Shown: positions 1-7,644 of the stretch, in pieces | Layout of the letters: each line of letters opens with the position of its first letter | Position numbering within the stretch: position 1 is the stretch's first letter | Source of the DNA: Gammaproteobacteria bacterium | Lineage (GTDB): Bacteria; Pseudomonadota; Gammaproteobacteria; Ga0077536 | Length of the DNA stretch: 64,000 nucleotides | Direction of reading: 5' to 3' | Assembly (NCBI GenBank): GCA_024234975.1 | Contig: JACKNH010000014.1 | Location: 22,663-86,662 of the forward strand | Notes under the pieces: generated by a model | The model's database searches: none | What the model was told of the DNA's origin: nothing | The model's input: only the letters and a program-made list of their open reading frames with translations | Program-made: the position numbers and the translations under genes

Positions 1-903
1 CAGATCGAACTGCTTGTCCAGCTCACGTGCGCAGGTCGGACTGGTGACATTGATTTCGGTCAGATACTCACCAATGACATCGAGCCCGACGAACAACAGG
101 CCGCGGGCGCGCAACTCCGAACTGACCTGGCTGCAGATCCAGCGATCATGATCCGTCAACGGGCGGCCCTCGCCGCGGCCGCCGGCAGCCAGGTTGCCGC
201 GCAGTTCGCCTTTGGCCGGTATACGCGCCAGCGCGTAAGGCACCGGTTCGCCATCGACCAGTAATATTCGCTTGTCACCATCAATGATTTCCGGGATGTA
301 TTTCTGCGCCATGACGAAACGACTTTCGTGTTCAGTAATCGTTTCGATAATCACACTGATGTTGGGATCACCTTCGACCAGGCGAAAGATGGAAGCGCCG
401 CCCATGCCATCAAGCGGTTTGACGACAACATCCTTGTGGCGGGCCAGAAACTGATTCAGGTCAGACTTGCGGCGCGCGACCAGCGTCGTCGGGCAACATT
501 GGGGAAACCATGCAGTGAAAAGTTTTTCATTGGCATCACGCAGACTGCGTGGATCATTGACGACCAGACAACCCTGGTGCTGTGCGCGTTCCAACAGGTA
601 GGTGGCGAAAATGTATTCGGTATCGAACGGCGGGTCCTTGCGCATCAGAATCACATCAAGGTCGCCCAACCGCGTGGTCGTCGGCTCGGCAGTGAAGCTG
701 TACCACTTGTCCGTTGAATCAAACACTTCAAGCTGGCGCGTGCGTGCAAACGCTTCACCATCCACCAGGTTCAGATCGCCGAGCTCCATGTAATGCAGTT
801 CGAAGCCCCGTCGTTGCGCGGCCAGCATCAGTGCCAGCGTTGTGTCCTTCTTGGGGTTGATGGTCCCGATCGGGTCCATGACCACGCCAAGTCTGATTTT
901 CAT
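1..903 (-). CDS. gshB: Glutathione synthetase (3' end cut by window edge)
   Basis: ATP-dependent ligation of glycine to gamma-glutamylcysteine, the second step of glutathione synthesis, in the cytosol. The reverse-strand frame is open from ATG at 903 to base 1, giving 301 codons; E. coli GshB is about 316 residues, so only a short C-terminus is missing. It opens MKIRLGVVMDPI, the typical N-terminus. The ATP-grasp core is visible: VVKPLDGMGGASIF (nucleotide-binding loop), then RFLVAQKY-like and GDKRILLVDGEPVPYALAR segments, and EINVTSPTC at the truncated end. It is divergent from hemC with 93 bp between the start codons. The assignment is secure from sequence; only the stop codon is unseen. 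Confidence 0.95.
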   Translation of the reverse strand, partial: MKIRLGVVMDPIGTINPKKDTTLALMLAAQRRGFELHYMELGDLNLVDGEAFARTRQLEVFDSTDKWYSFTAEPTTTRLGDLDVILMRKDPPFDTEYIFATYLLERAQHQGCLVVNDPRSLRDANEKLFTAWFPQCCPTTLVARRKSDLNQFLARHKDVVVKPLDGMGGASIFRLVEGDPNISVIIETITEHESRFVMAQKYIPEIIDGDKRILLVDGEPVPYALARIPAKGELRGNLAAGGRGEGRPLTDHDRWICSQVSSELRARGLLFVGLDVIGEYLTEINVTSPTCARELDKQFDL

Positions 904-996
904 AATCGTGCTGTTTGCCCGTTGTCTGTGGGATATTCTCACCTTAGCATAGCGCCTCCTGAACCGTAACGAAGTGCCGGGCTGGAGGTTCCGCAT

Positions 997-1935
997 TTGA
1001 CAAAATCCGTGCTTAAAATCGCCACCCGCGAAAGTCCGCTGGCCATGTGGCAGGCGCGATACGTTGCCGATCAGTTACAACGCGCGCATCCCGGTCTTAC
1101 TGTTGAACTGCTGGGCATGAGCACGGAAGGTGATCGCTTTCTGGCGGCGCGTCTGGCCAGCATGGGTGGCAAAGGCTTGTTCGTTAAGGAACTCGAACAG
1201 GCATTGCTTACCGGTGCGGCCGACCTCGCCGTGCATTCAATGAAGGATGTGCCGGTGGCGTTACCGGAGGGACTGGAAATCGCGGTCATCATGGCGCGCG
1301 AAGATCCGCGCGACGCATATATCGCCAACGAAGGCGTACCGTCATTGATGGAACTGCCTGCCGGAAGCCGGATCGGTACTGCGAGCATGCGCCGACGTAT
1401 GCAGTTGCAGTCATTGCGTCCGGACCTCGAGTATCTCGATCTGCGTGGCAATGTCGGTACCCGTTTGCGCAAACTGCGCGAAGGTGAGTTTCATGCCATC
1501 ATTCTTGCCGCAGCGGGTTTGAAGCGGCTTGGCATGGCGCACGAAATCACGGCAATCTTCGAGCACGACGAACTCATACCTGCCATCGGTCAGGGCGCGC
1601 TGGGCCTGGAGTGCCGCAGCGATGATGCGATCACGCAGTCGCTGATTGCGCCACTTAACGATCGGTCGACCCAGGTATGCGTAATGGCTGAACGCGCGTT
1701 GAACGAAAGCCTGGATGGTGGCTGTCATCTGCCGGTCGCCGGTCATGCCCGCTGGCAGGGCGGGGAAATTGTTTTATCGGCACTGGTTGCCGGCATGTCG
1801 CCGTTGCGGGTGGTGCGTGGTTCGATCACCGCGACCGCCGACAATGCGATCAAAGCAGGCGCCGAGCTCGGCGGGCAGTTGCTGCGCAACGGTGGCGCCG
1901 AAATCCTGGAGACCTTGAAGGCCGAGGGCGTATGA
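997..1935 (+). CDS. hemC: Hydroxymethylbilane synthase (porphobilinogen deaminase)
   Basis: Polymerises four porphobilinogens into hydroxymethylbilane in heme/tetrapyrrole synthesis. At 312 residues it matches the family (E. coli 313). Domain 1 has KIATRESPLAMWQA and the HSMKDVP loop; the middle has RIGTASMRRR and DLRGNVGTR; domain 3 has GGCHLPVAGHA, whose Cys at about residue 243 is the attachment site of the dipyrromethane cofactor. The start is TTG at 997, chosen because GGAGG lies at 984-988, nine bases upstream, and the protein then begins at the family N-terminus. It overlaps hemD by 4 bp, so the two are very likely translationally coupled. Confidence 0.97.
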   Translation: MTKSVLKIATRESPLAMWQARYVADQLQRAHPGLTVELLGMSTEGDRFLAARLASMGGKGLFVKELEQALLTGAADLAVHSMKDVPVALPEGLEIAVIMAREDPRDAYIANEGVPSLMELPAGSRIGTASMRRRMQLQSLRPDLEYLDLRGNVGTRLRKLREGEFHAIILAAAGLKRLGMAHEITAIFEHDELIPAIGQGALGLECRSDDAITQSLIAPLNDRSTQVCVMAERALNESLDGGCHLPVAGHARWQGGEIVLSALVAGMSPLRVVRGSITATADNAIKAGAELGGQLLRNGGAEILETLKAEGV

Positions 1936-2708
1936 CGGAGCAGGTATTGTCAGGCTATTCCGTGTTGGTGACACGGCCCATGCATCAATGTGATGAACTC
2001 GCCCGCCGCATCAGACAAGTGGGTGGCGAACCACTGATTGCACCGATGCTGGGTGTACGAGCCGTCACCGAAGGTCCAAAGCTCGCGACGGCATTGAAAA
2101 AGCTGGACCAGTACGACATTGCCATCTTCGTCAGCCGCAATGCGGTCGAGTATCTGTTTGATCGACTCACCGCCGATGGGCGCGCGTTTCCCGATATCCC
2201 GGTCTACGCGGTGGGTCTGGGTACCGCTTCGCAACTCAAGGCCCGCGGTATAGAAAAAGTCATCACGCCCCGCGATACATTCAACTCCGAAGGATTGCTC
2301 GAGCTTACGGGTCTGGCAATAGCAAAGATCAGTGGTCGAAGCGTAGTGTTGTTCTGTGGCCGTGGCGGACGCGAGTTGCTGGCCGACGTGCTCACCACTC
2401 GCGGCGCGAACGTCACGGTGTGTGAGGTCTATGAACGTTTCGTGCCGGACACCAAGCTTGCAAATGTGGTCAACGGTCAGACGCCGGACGCCGCAGTGGT
2501 GACGAGTCTGGAAGGGCTGAAAAATCTCGCTGACAAGATCGCAGACGAAAGCCTCGAATCGCTGTACGACATGCCGCTGTTCGTCGCCAGCGAAAGAATT
2601 GCCGAAGAGGTGCCCAAGCTCGGCTTCACCAGCGAACCCCAGATCATTGATCAACCCGGCGACCATCGCATCGTCTCGGCGCTGGTTGAATGGGCCGGCG
2701 GCGCCTGA
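1932..2708 (+). CDS. hemD: Uroporphyrinogen-III synthase
   Basis: Cyclises hydroxymethylbilane with inversion of ring D to uroporphyrinogen III. The 258-residue length fits. Family signals are LVTRPMHQCDELARRI at the N-terminus, IFVSRNAVEY near residue 65, and VVTSLEGLKNL near residue 190. The HemD family is poorly conserved, so its place directly after hemC (ATGA overlap) is important support. The hemX/hemY genes that follow hemD in many gammaproteobacteria are absent here; a convergent ParA-like gene ends 25 bp downstream. Confidence 0.95.
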   Translation: MTEQVLSGYSVLVTRPMHQCDELARRIRQVGGEPLIAPMLGVRAVTEGPKLATALKKLDQYDIAIFVSRNAVEYLFDRLTADGRAFPDIPVYAVGLGTASQLKARGIEKVITPRDTFNSEGLLELTGLAIAKISGRSVVLFCGRGGRELLADVLTTRGANVTVCEVYERFVPDTKLANVVNGQTPDAAVVTSLEGLKNLADKIADESLESLYDMPLFVASERIAEEVPKLGFTSEPQIIDQPGDHRIVSALVEWAGGA

Positions 2709-2733
2709 AGCGGCGCGCCAACCTCACGGCGAC

Positions 2734-3387
2734 TCAGGGCACGCTACGGCTGCTCTTCAACCAGCGTACCAGCGGCAACCACTGCTCACGGTCATGTTCG
2801 GTCGCTGCAGGCGCAAACTCAAAAATCGACAAGCCGCGTTCAGCCGCACGCAGGTAGTTGGAGTGCGCCCGTAACGACGCCAGGAACGGCAGCTTGTGTC
2901 CATCGAGCTGACGCTGGTCGTACAGGTAGTCTTCCAACTCCCCCGTACGCACACCATTTTCGCGCACGCGGTTGGCGATGGTGGCGATTTTGACGTTGGT
3001 TGTCACCGACTGACGTAACCCGCGCAGCTCATCCAGAAAATGCACCGCGGCGCGGATATCCACGGGCGATGGCGCCACCGGGATCACCATGGTCTGCGCG
3101 CGCTTCACCAGTTTTTCCAACTCGGCGCCATGGGTTCCTGCCGGCGCATCCAGAATCAGGTATTCCGTGTCCTGTGGCGTGCGCACCGCGTTGTTGACGG
3201 CATCAATACCGGTGATCGGCGCGAAAGCCTCGCTACGTGCCGCCAGCCAATCCAGGCTGGAACGCTGCGGATCAAAATCCGCCAACGCCACCTGCTTGCC
3301 GGCGCTGGCGAAGTATCCGGCGATGTTGGTCGCCACCGTTGTTTTGCCACTGCCGCCTTTGGTGTTCAACACCAGGATCGTACGCAT
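2734..3387 (-). CDS. ParA-family ATPase (orphan)
   Basis: A 217-residue MinD/ParA-type P-loop ATPase. The N-terminus has the deviant Walker A KGGSGKTT (residues 10-17) with the signature lysine, followed by switch I-like DFDPQRSSLDWL and the Walker B region YLILDAPAG. No ParB partner or parS-like repeat is adjacent, so this is unlikely to be the chromosomal segregation pair. Single-gene ParA-like proteins often position other cargo, but the partner cannot be told from sequence. It is transcribed codirectionally with the phosphoribulokinase upstream, 87 bp away, and could share a transcript with it. The family is certain and the role is unknown. Confidence 0.85.
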   Translation of the reverse strand: MRTILVLNTKGGSGKTTVATNIAGYFASAGKQVALADFDPQRSSLDWLAARSEAFAPITGIDAVNNAVRTPQDTEYLILDAPAGTHGAELEKLVKRAQTMVIPVAPSPVDIRAAVHFLDELRGLRQSVTTNVKIATIANRVRENGVRTGELEDYLYDQRQLDGHKLPFLASLRAHSNYLRAAERGLSIFEFAPAATEHDREQWLPLVRWLKSSRSVP

Positions 3388-3474
3388 TCAGATTCCTCCC
3401 CGTTGCTACCGCCCGTTCCTGTACAAAGCTCCGCCGATATGCCGACGGGTCCGCACTGACAGCTGCCCGCCGCA

Positions 3475-4374
3475 TCAGATCGATACGATTTTTTCCAACT
3501 GTGCATCCCGGCGCGACGCCAGCAGGCGTTCGATGACCGGGCTGCAGATGACGTCGACCATCAGGTTGTAATACTCCGCCGGTGCGACGATGGTGTCCGG
3601 CGCCGACATGAAGGCACCGCTGATTTTCGACTTCAACGCATTGAAGTCGGTCTGCATCTTGCTTTGATTGTTGATATGCACCACCAGCATGCTTTCCTGG
3701 CTGGACGGAATGGCTGGTGCGTGGAAAGGATTGGAGGTATCGACCAGCGGAATTCGCTGGAAGTTGACGTCAGTGCGGGAATACTGCGGGCAGATGTAAT
3801 GCACGTAATCCGACATCCGCCGCAGGATCGCCTGGGTGGCGTCTTCGGCGGAGTAGCCACGTACCGAGCGGTCGCGGTGAATCTTCTGGATCCATTCAAG
3901 ATTGATGATGGGAACGACGCCGACCAACAGGTCAACATGCCTGGCGATGTCATGGTCGTCCGTCTTCAGTCCGCCATGCAGGCCTTCGTAAAAGAGCAAT
4001 TCGGTATCCGGTGGCAGCTGCTCCCAATCGGTCAACGTACCCGGCGGCAGCCCGTAATGAACGGCATCGGATTCGGTGTGAACATAATGCCGTCGGCGCC
4101 CGCTACCGGTCGCTGAGTAGGTCCGGAACAGCCGCTCAAGTTCCTCGAACAGGTTGCCGGAAGGACCGAAGTGGGTCAGTTCCTCGCCACGCTTCAACGC
4201 GGCTTCCACTTCCAGCGCCATTCGATTTCTGTCGTAGCGATGAAAGCTGTCGCCTTCGATCACCGCCGCGCGGACCTGCAGGCGGCGGAAGATGCGTTCG
4301 AACACCGCCATTGTGCTCGAAGTACCGGCACCGGAGGAACCTGTTACGGCGACAATGGGATGGCGTGCGGACAT
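3475..4374 (-). CDS. prkB: Phosphoribulokinase
   Basis: Proteobacterial (class I) phosphoribulokinase/uridine kinase superfamily, which phosphorylates ribulose-5-phosphate to ribulose-1,5-bisphosphate with ATP. It has 299 residues, as in E. coli PrkB and purple-bacterial Prk. Visible features are the P-loop GSSGAGTSS (residues 12-20), VIEGDSFHRYDR, HFGPSGN, LFYEGLHGG (catalytic Glu region) and WIQKIHRDRSVRGYS. No Rubisco or other Calvin-cycle gene occurs in the window. It may belong to a Calvin cycle encoded elsewhere or be an orphan PrkB as in heterotrophic enterics; the sequence alone does not decide. Confidence 0.9.
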   Translation of the reverse strand: MSARHPIVAVTGSSGAGTSSTMAVFERIFRRLQVRAAVIEGDSFHRYDRNRMALEVEAALKRGEELTHFGPSGNLFEELERLFRTYSATGSGRRRHYVHTESDAVHYGLPPGTLTDWEQLPPDTELLFYEGLHGGLKTDDHDIARHVDLLVGVVPIINLEWIQKIHRDRSVRGYSAEDATQAILRRMSDYVHYICPQYSRTDVNFQRIPLVDTSNPFHAPAIPSSQESMLVVHINNQSKMQTDFNALKSKISGAFMSAPDTIVAPAEYYNLMVDVICSPVIERLLASRRDAQLEKIVSI

Positions 4375-4641
4375 TCAGCGGCTCGGTGGAAACTGCGGTC
4401 CATTCTACAAGCGGATTCCGCGCTTGGAAAAGCTGCGCTGATTCGTCCCCGGAGCATTCCTTGTGCGCACCTCGGGTACACCCGGCCAGCGGTCAGGTCG
4501 AACGACACGTTGGCGGGCCAATCATGTCTGCAAGCGCAGTGTCGGGCATCAACGGTTGGTCTGGTGCAGCGCAGCGCGGGATGCAATTTGTGAACGATCA
4601 CGGCATATTACCCGCGGCATCCCTAACTGTCCGCAGGTGAA

Positions 4642-6405
4642 ATGCGCATCGAAACCTTGCAACGTGGCATCGTGCTGTATGGTCGGCTGCTCGAATACTT
4701 GAAGCCGCAAACCCGGGTCTTTCTGACCGCGCTGGCGGCGTTGGGCGCGGTCGGGCTCACCGAACCACTGGTCCCGCTGCTGCTGAAAACGCTGGTGGAC
4801 AAAGGCTTCGGTGCGGAAGTGACGGAGGACGGACGGTTATGGATCTGGCTGCTGCCGCTGCTGTTGTTGCTGTTGTTCGTCGTGCGCGGTGGTCTGAGTT
4901 ACATCGGCACGGTGGCCATCAATTGGGTGGGTCAGCGTCTGGTGATGGATTTGCGCCAGGCGATGTTCTGCAACCTGGTGACGCTGCCTTCTGCATTCTT
5001 TGACAATCATGCCAGTGGTGAACTGACCTCGAAATTCACGTTCGACGCCACGCAGGTTTCGACCTCGGTCACCCGCGGGCTGGATGTCTTCATCAAGGAC
5101 GGCATCACCGTCATCGCGCTGGTCTGCACGTTGCTGGCATTGAATACGACGCTTGCGCTGATCTTTCTGCTCACGGCGCCCCCTGTCGGCTGGGTGGTCT
5201 ACCGCGTCAGCCGGTTGATGCGTGAGATGAGCCGCCGTGTGCAGGCGGCCGTCGGTGACATGACGCATATCAGCCAGGAGACCATCGCCGGTCAGCGCGA
5301 GGTGAAAATCTTCGCCGGCCACCAGTACGAAATCCAACGCTTCGAACGCGCCAGTGACGCCGTCCGCAAATACCAGATGAAAGTGGTCAAGACCGCCGCG
5401 GCCAATGTGCCTGTGATCCAGTTCATTATGGCCATCGGCCTTGCCGGGATGATGTATCTGGCGCTCGGCAGTGGCGCATCGGGCATGCAGGCCGGCGGCT
5501 TCGTCGCCTTCCTGACCACGGTGGTGATGCTGTTGCCGCCGACCAAGCGCCTGGCAAGTATCAACGAACATCTGCAACGCGGGCTGGCCGCGGCCGAGAG
5601 CCTGTTTGGCCTGATCGATCATCCGCATGAAACCGCGGGCGGCCAGCATCCTGCGGCCAAGGTGCGCGGAGCCTTGCGCTTCAGTGACGTGCGCTACAGC
5701 TACCCGGGGAATCGGCAGCCCGCGCTGACGGGTGTCAGTTTCAATGTAGCGCCGGGACAGACGGTGGCGCTGGTCGGCGCATCGGGCGCGGGCAAGACAA
5801 CGCTCGCAAACCTGCTACCGCGTCTGTACGAACCAGGTTCAGGCCAGATCTTTCTCGACGACATGGATGTCACCGATGTCTCGCTGTACTGGCTGCGGGC
5901 GCAGATCTCGATGGTCAGTCAGCAGGTCGTGCTGTTCAACGACACGTTGTACAACAACGTTGCCTACGGTGCCTTGCGCGACTGCGCCAAGGATGAAGTC
6001 ATGGCGGCGATCGCCGCCGCGCATGTCGATGAGTTTGCCGCCAACCTTGCCGAGGGGGTCGATACGATGATCGGCAACAACGGCGTCAGGTTGTCCGGTG
6101 GTCAGCGGCAGCGCATCGCCATCGCGCGTGCACTGTTGAAGAATGCGCCGGTGCTGATTCTCGACGAAGCGACGTCAGCGCTCGACAGCGAAGCGGAAAA
6201 ATATGTGCAGGATGCTCTGACCAGGCTGCGTGTTGGTCGCACGTCACTGGTGATCGCGCATCGTTTATCGACAATCGAGAGTGCCGATCGCATTGTCGTC
6301 CTGGAGCAGGGCAAGGCCGTTGAACAAGGCACACATGCCCAATTGCTGAGCGCCGGCGGCGCGTATGCACGGTTACATCAGTGCCAGTTCGATGGTGGCG
6401 CCTGA
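4642..6405 (+). CDS. msbA: Lipid A export permease/ATP-binding protein MsbA
   Basis: Half-size ABC exporter that flips lipid A-core across the inner membrane. At 587 residues it matches E. coli MsbA (582). The N-terminal half holds six hydrophobic segments, the clearest being the leucine-rich stretch at residues 72-88. The C-terminal ATPase has Walker A GASGAGKTT (Lys about 385), the ABC signature LSGGQRQR (from about 484), Walker B LILDEATSALD and the H-loop IAHRLST. Other ABCB-type exporters look similar; length and start favour MsbA, although the usual partner lpxK is not adjacent. It is divergent from prkB across 267 bp and convergent with the metalloprotease gene. Confidence 0.9.
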   Translation: MRIETLQRGIVLYGRLLEYLKPQTRVFLTALAALGAVGLTEPLVPLLLKTLVDKGFGAEVTEDGRLWIWLLPLLLLLLFVVRGGLSYIGTVAINWVGQRLVMDLRQAMFCNLVTLPSAFFDNHASGELTSKFTFDATQVSTSVTRGLDVFIKDGITVIALVCTLLALNTTLALIFLLTAPPVGWVVYRVSRLMREMSRRVQAAVGDMTHISQETIAGQREVKIFAGHQYEIQRFERASDAVRKYQMKVVKTAAANVPVIQFIMAIGLAGMMYLALGSGASGMQAGGFVAFLTTVVMLLPPTKRLASINEHLQRGLAAAESLFGLIDHPHETAGGQHPAAKVRGALRFSDVRYSYPGNRQPALTGVSFNVAPGQTVALVGASGAGKTTLANLLPRLYEPGSGQIFLDDMDVTDVSLYWLRAQISMVSQQVVLFNDTLYNNVAYGALRDCAKDEVMAAIAAAHVDEFAANLAEGVDTMIGNNGVRLSGGQRQRIAIARALLKNAPVLILDEATSALDSEAEKYVQDALTRLRVGRTSLVIAHRLSTIESADRIVVLEQGKAVEQGTHAQLLSAGGAYARLHQCQFDGGA

Positions 6406-6428
6406 CGTAACAGTTGAGTGCCGGTACG

Positions 6429-7532
6429 TCATGGCAGCCAGCCGGAATAGAACTGAATCGTCGCCGCGCCCGGCTGCATTTCCGGTTCAGACCCCGGCTC
6501 GCAACGCGAAGGCTCCAGCGCAGCGAAATGTTCACGATGGTTGAACCCCGGTACCGGATGCATGATGCAGGCCGTGTTGTGGTAAGGATGGCCGAAGTGG
6601 AACAGCAGGTGGCCAAGTTCGTGGGTGAGTGTGGCCGCTGCGTACTGCACCTGTTCTTCGCGCTTGAGAACGGGCAATGCCATCAGGCGCGAAAATTCTT
6701 CCTGGTATTGAAACGTGCTCAGCATGGAATACTCCTGTAGCGGCGACGCATGATTGTAGTACGTGCTGCCGAAGACAACGCCGCCGCGTAAGGCGGTGTG
6801 GATCGAATTGCCGTTGTATTCAGCGCTGGCGATCAGCTGGTTGGTGATGACGACTTCCCATGGCAGGTCGCCATAGCCCATGGCGCCCCACAACGACCAC
6901 TGATGAAATCCCGTAGCTTCATCGATGTAGGGTTTGCCATCTGGCGCCGCGAAAGAACGCCACTGCTGCAGGCCGCGCAGTTGGTGCAGCACTAGCGCCA
7001 CCGCAAGAGATTTCATATCAGTCAATGGCGTTGCCGCCGGCAGAAATGGCCGCGCGAATGCCATTGCCTGTTGTTCGTCGGTCTGATCCGAAATCAGGCG
7101 ATTGTAGGTCGTTTCGATGAGTGGATATCGCCCTTCGATGCCATGTTCCGGGCGGTACGTGGCTTCCTCCGCCGCTTCGCGCGCGGAACGCGGAATCGTT
7201 GCGAACACGTCGTTGATGCTCAGTCGGGTGATACTGCTGAACCGGATGTCGGTGTGGAAGTGGTTGCGGGTCAGGGTCGCGGTGGCGGCGAGAATGGCGG
7301 CTATGCTGTCGTCATCCAACGAGGCAAAGCGGGGGTTCTCGATATAGGCGACGCGGAGCATCACCGGGGCACTCCCCAGCACTGGCAACGGGACATCCTG
7401 CCACGCAGGTTGTTCAATCGGGATTTTCCGGGTGAGGACTGCTGCAGTCACTGCCAGGGCGACGAACCCGATCCGGCGGGCGAATGTGCGTAGTTTCGCC
7501 ATCGTCCAAAACCTGACGTTGCTTCCCTTCAT
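6429..7532 (-). CDS. Membrane-anchored or secreted zinc metalloprotease-like protein
   Basis: No named family recognised. The protein has one N-terminal hydrophobic segment (an anchor or signal peptide, about residues 18-34) and a long extracytoplasmic part. Near the C-terminus (about residues 305-316) is HELGHLLFHFGH, an extended HExxHxxxFxH zinc motif of the metzincin or archaemetzincin type, followed by NTACIMHPVPG, where a Met shortly after the zinc site recalls the Met-turn of metzincins. I chose ATG at 7532 because AGGAAGG lies just upstream; a TTG at 7574 gives 14 extra residues with no good ribosome site. It lies downstream of tgpA on the same strand, but 112 bp away, so operon membership is possible and unproven. 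Confidence 0.7.
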   Translation of the reverse strand: MKGSNVRFWTMAKLRTFARRIGFVALAVTAAVLTRKIPIEQPAWQDVPLPVLGSAPVMLRVAYIENPRFASLDDDSIAAILAATATLTRNHFHTDIRFSSITRLSINDVFATIPRSAREAAEEATYRPEHGIEGRYPLIETTYNRLISDQTDEQQAMAFARPFLPAATPLTDMKSLAVALVLHQLRGLQQWRSFAAPDGKPYIDEATGFHQWSLWGAMGYGDLPWEVVITNQLIASAEYNGNSIHTALRGGVVFGSTYYNHASPLQEYSMLSTFQYQEEFSRLMALPVLKREEQVQYAAATLTHELGHLLFHFGHPYHNTACIMHPVPGFNHREHFAALEPSRCEPGSEPEMQPGAATIQFYSGWLP

Positions 7533-7644
7533 GACACCTTCCTCGCGCCGGATCCCTGCAACGCCATGCGTCAATGCTGTTGGTTCGCGGCAGGAATGTC
7601 CAGTTTGACGGCGGCGGTGTCTGGAACAGCGGAATCGGTGACTG

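Noticed and set aside
1950..2666. A 238-residue antisense frame opposite hemD
   Set aside because: Same extent as hemD with no ribosome site or recognisable motif; hemD is strongly supported by overlap with hemC.
3475..4374. Uridine kinase instead of phosphoribulokinase
   Set aside because: Length near 300 residues, HFGPSGN and the YEGLHGG/WIQKIHRD segments match proteobacterial phosphoribulokinase rather than the roughly 210-residue uridine kinase.
4837..5649. A 270-residue antisense frame within msbA, Gln/His-rich
   Set aside because: It is the complement of a well-conserved ABC exporter; composition follows from msbA codon usage and no family features are present.
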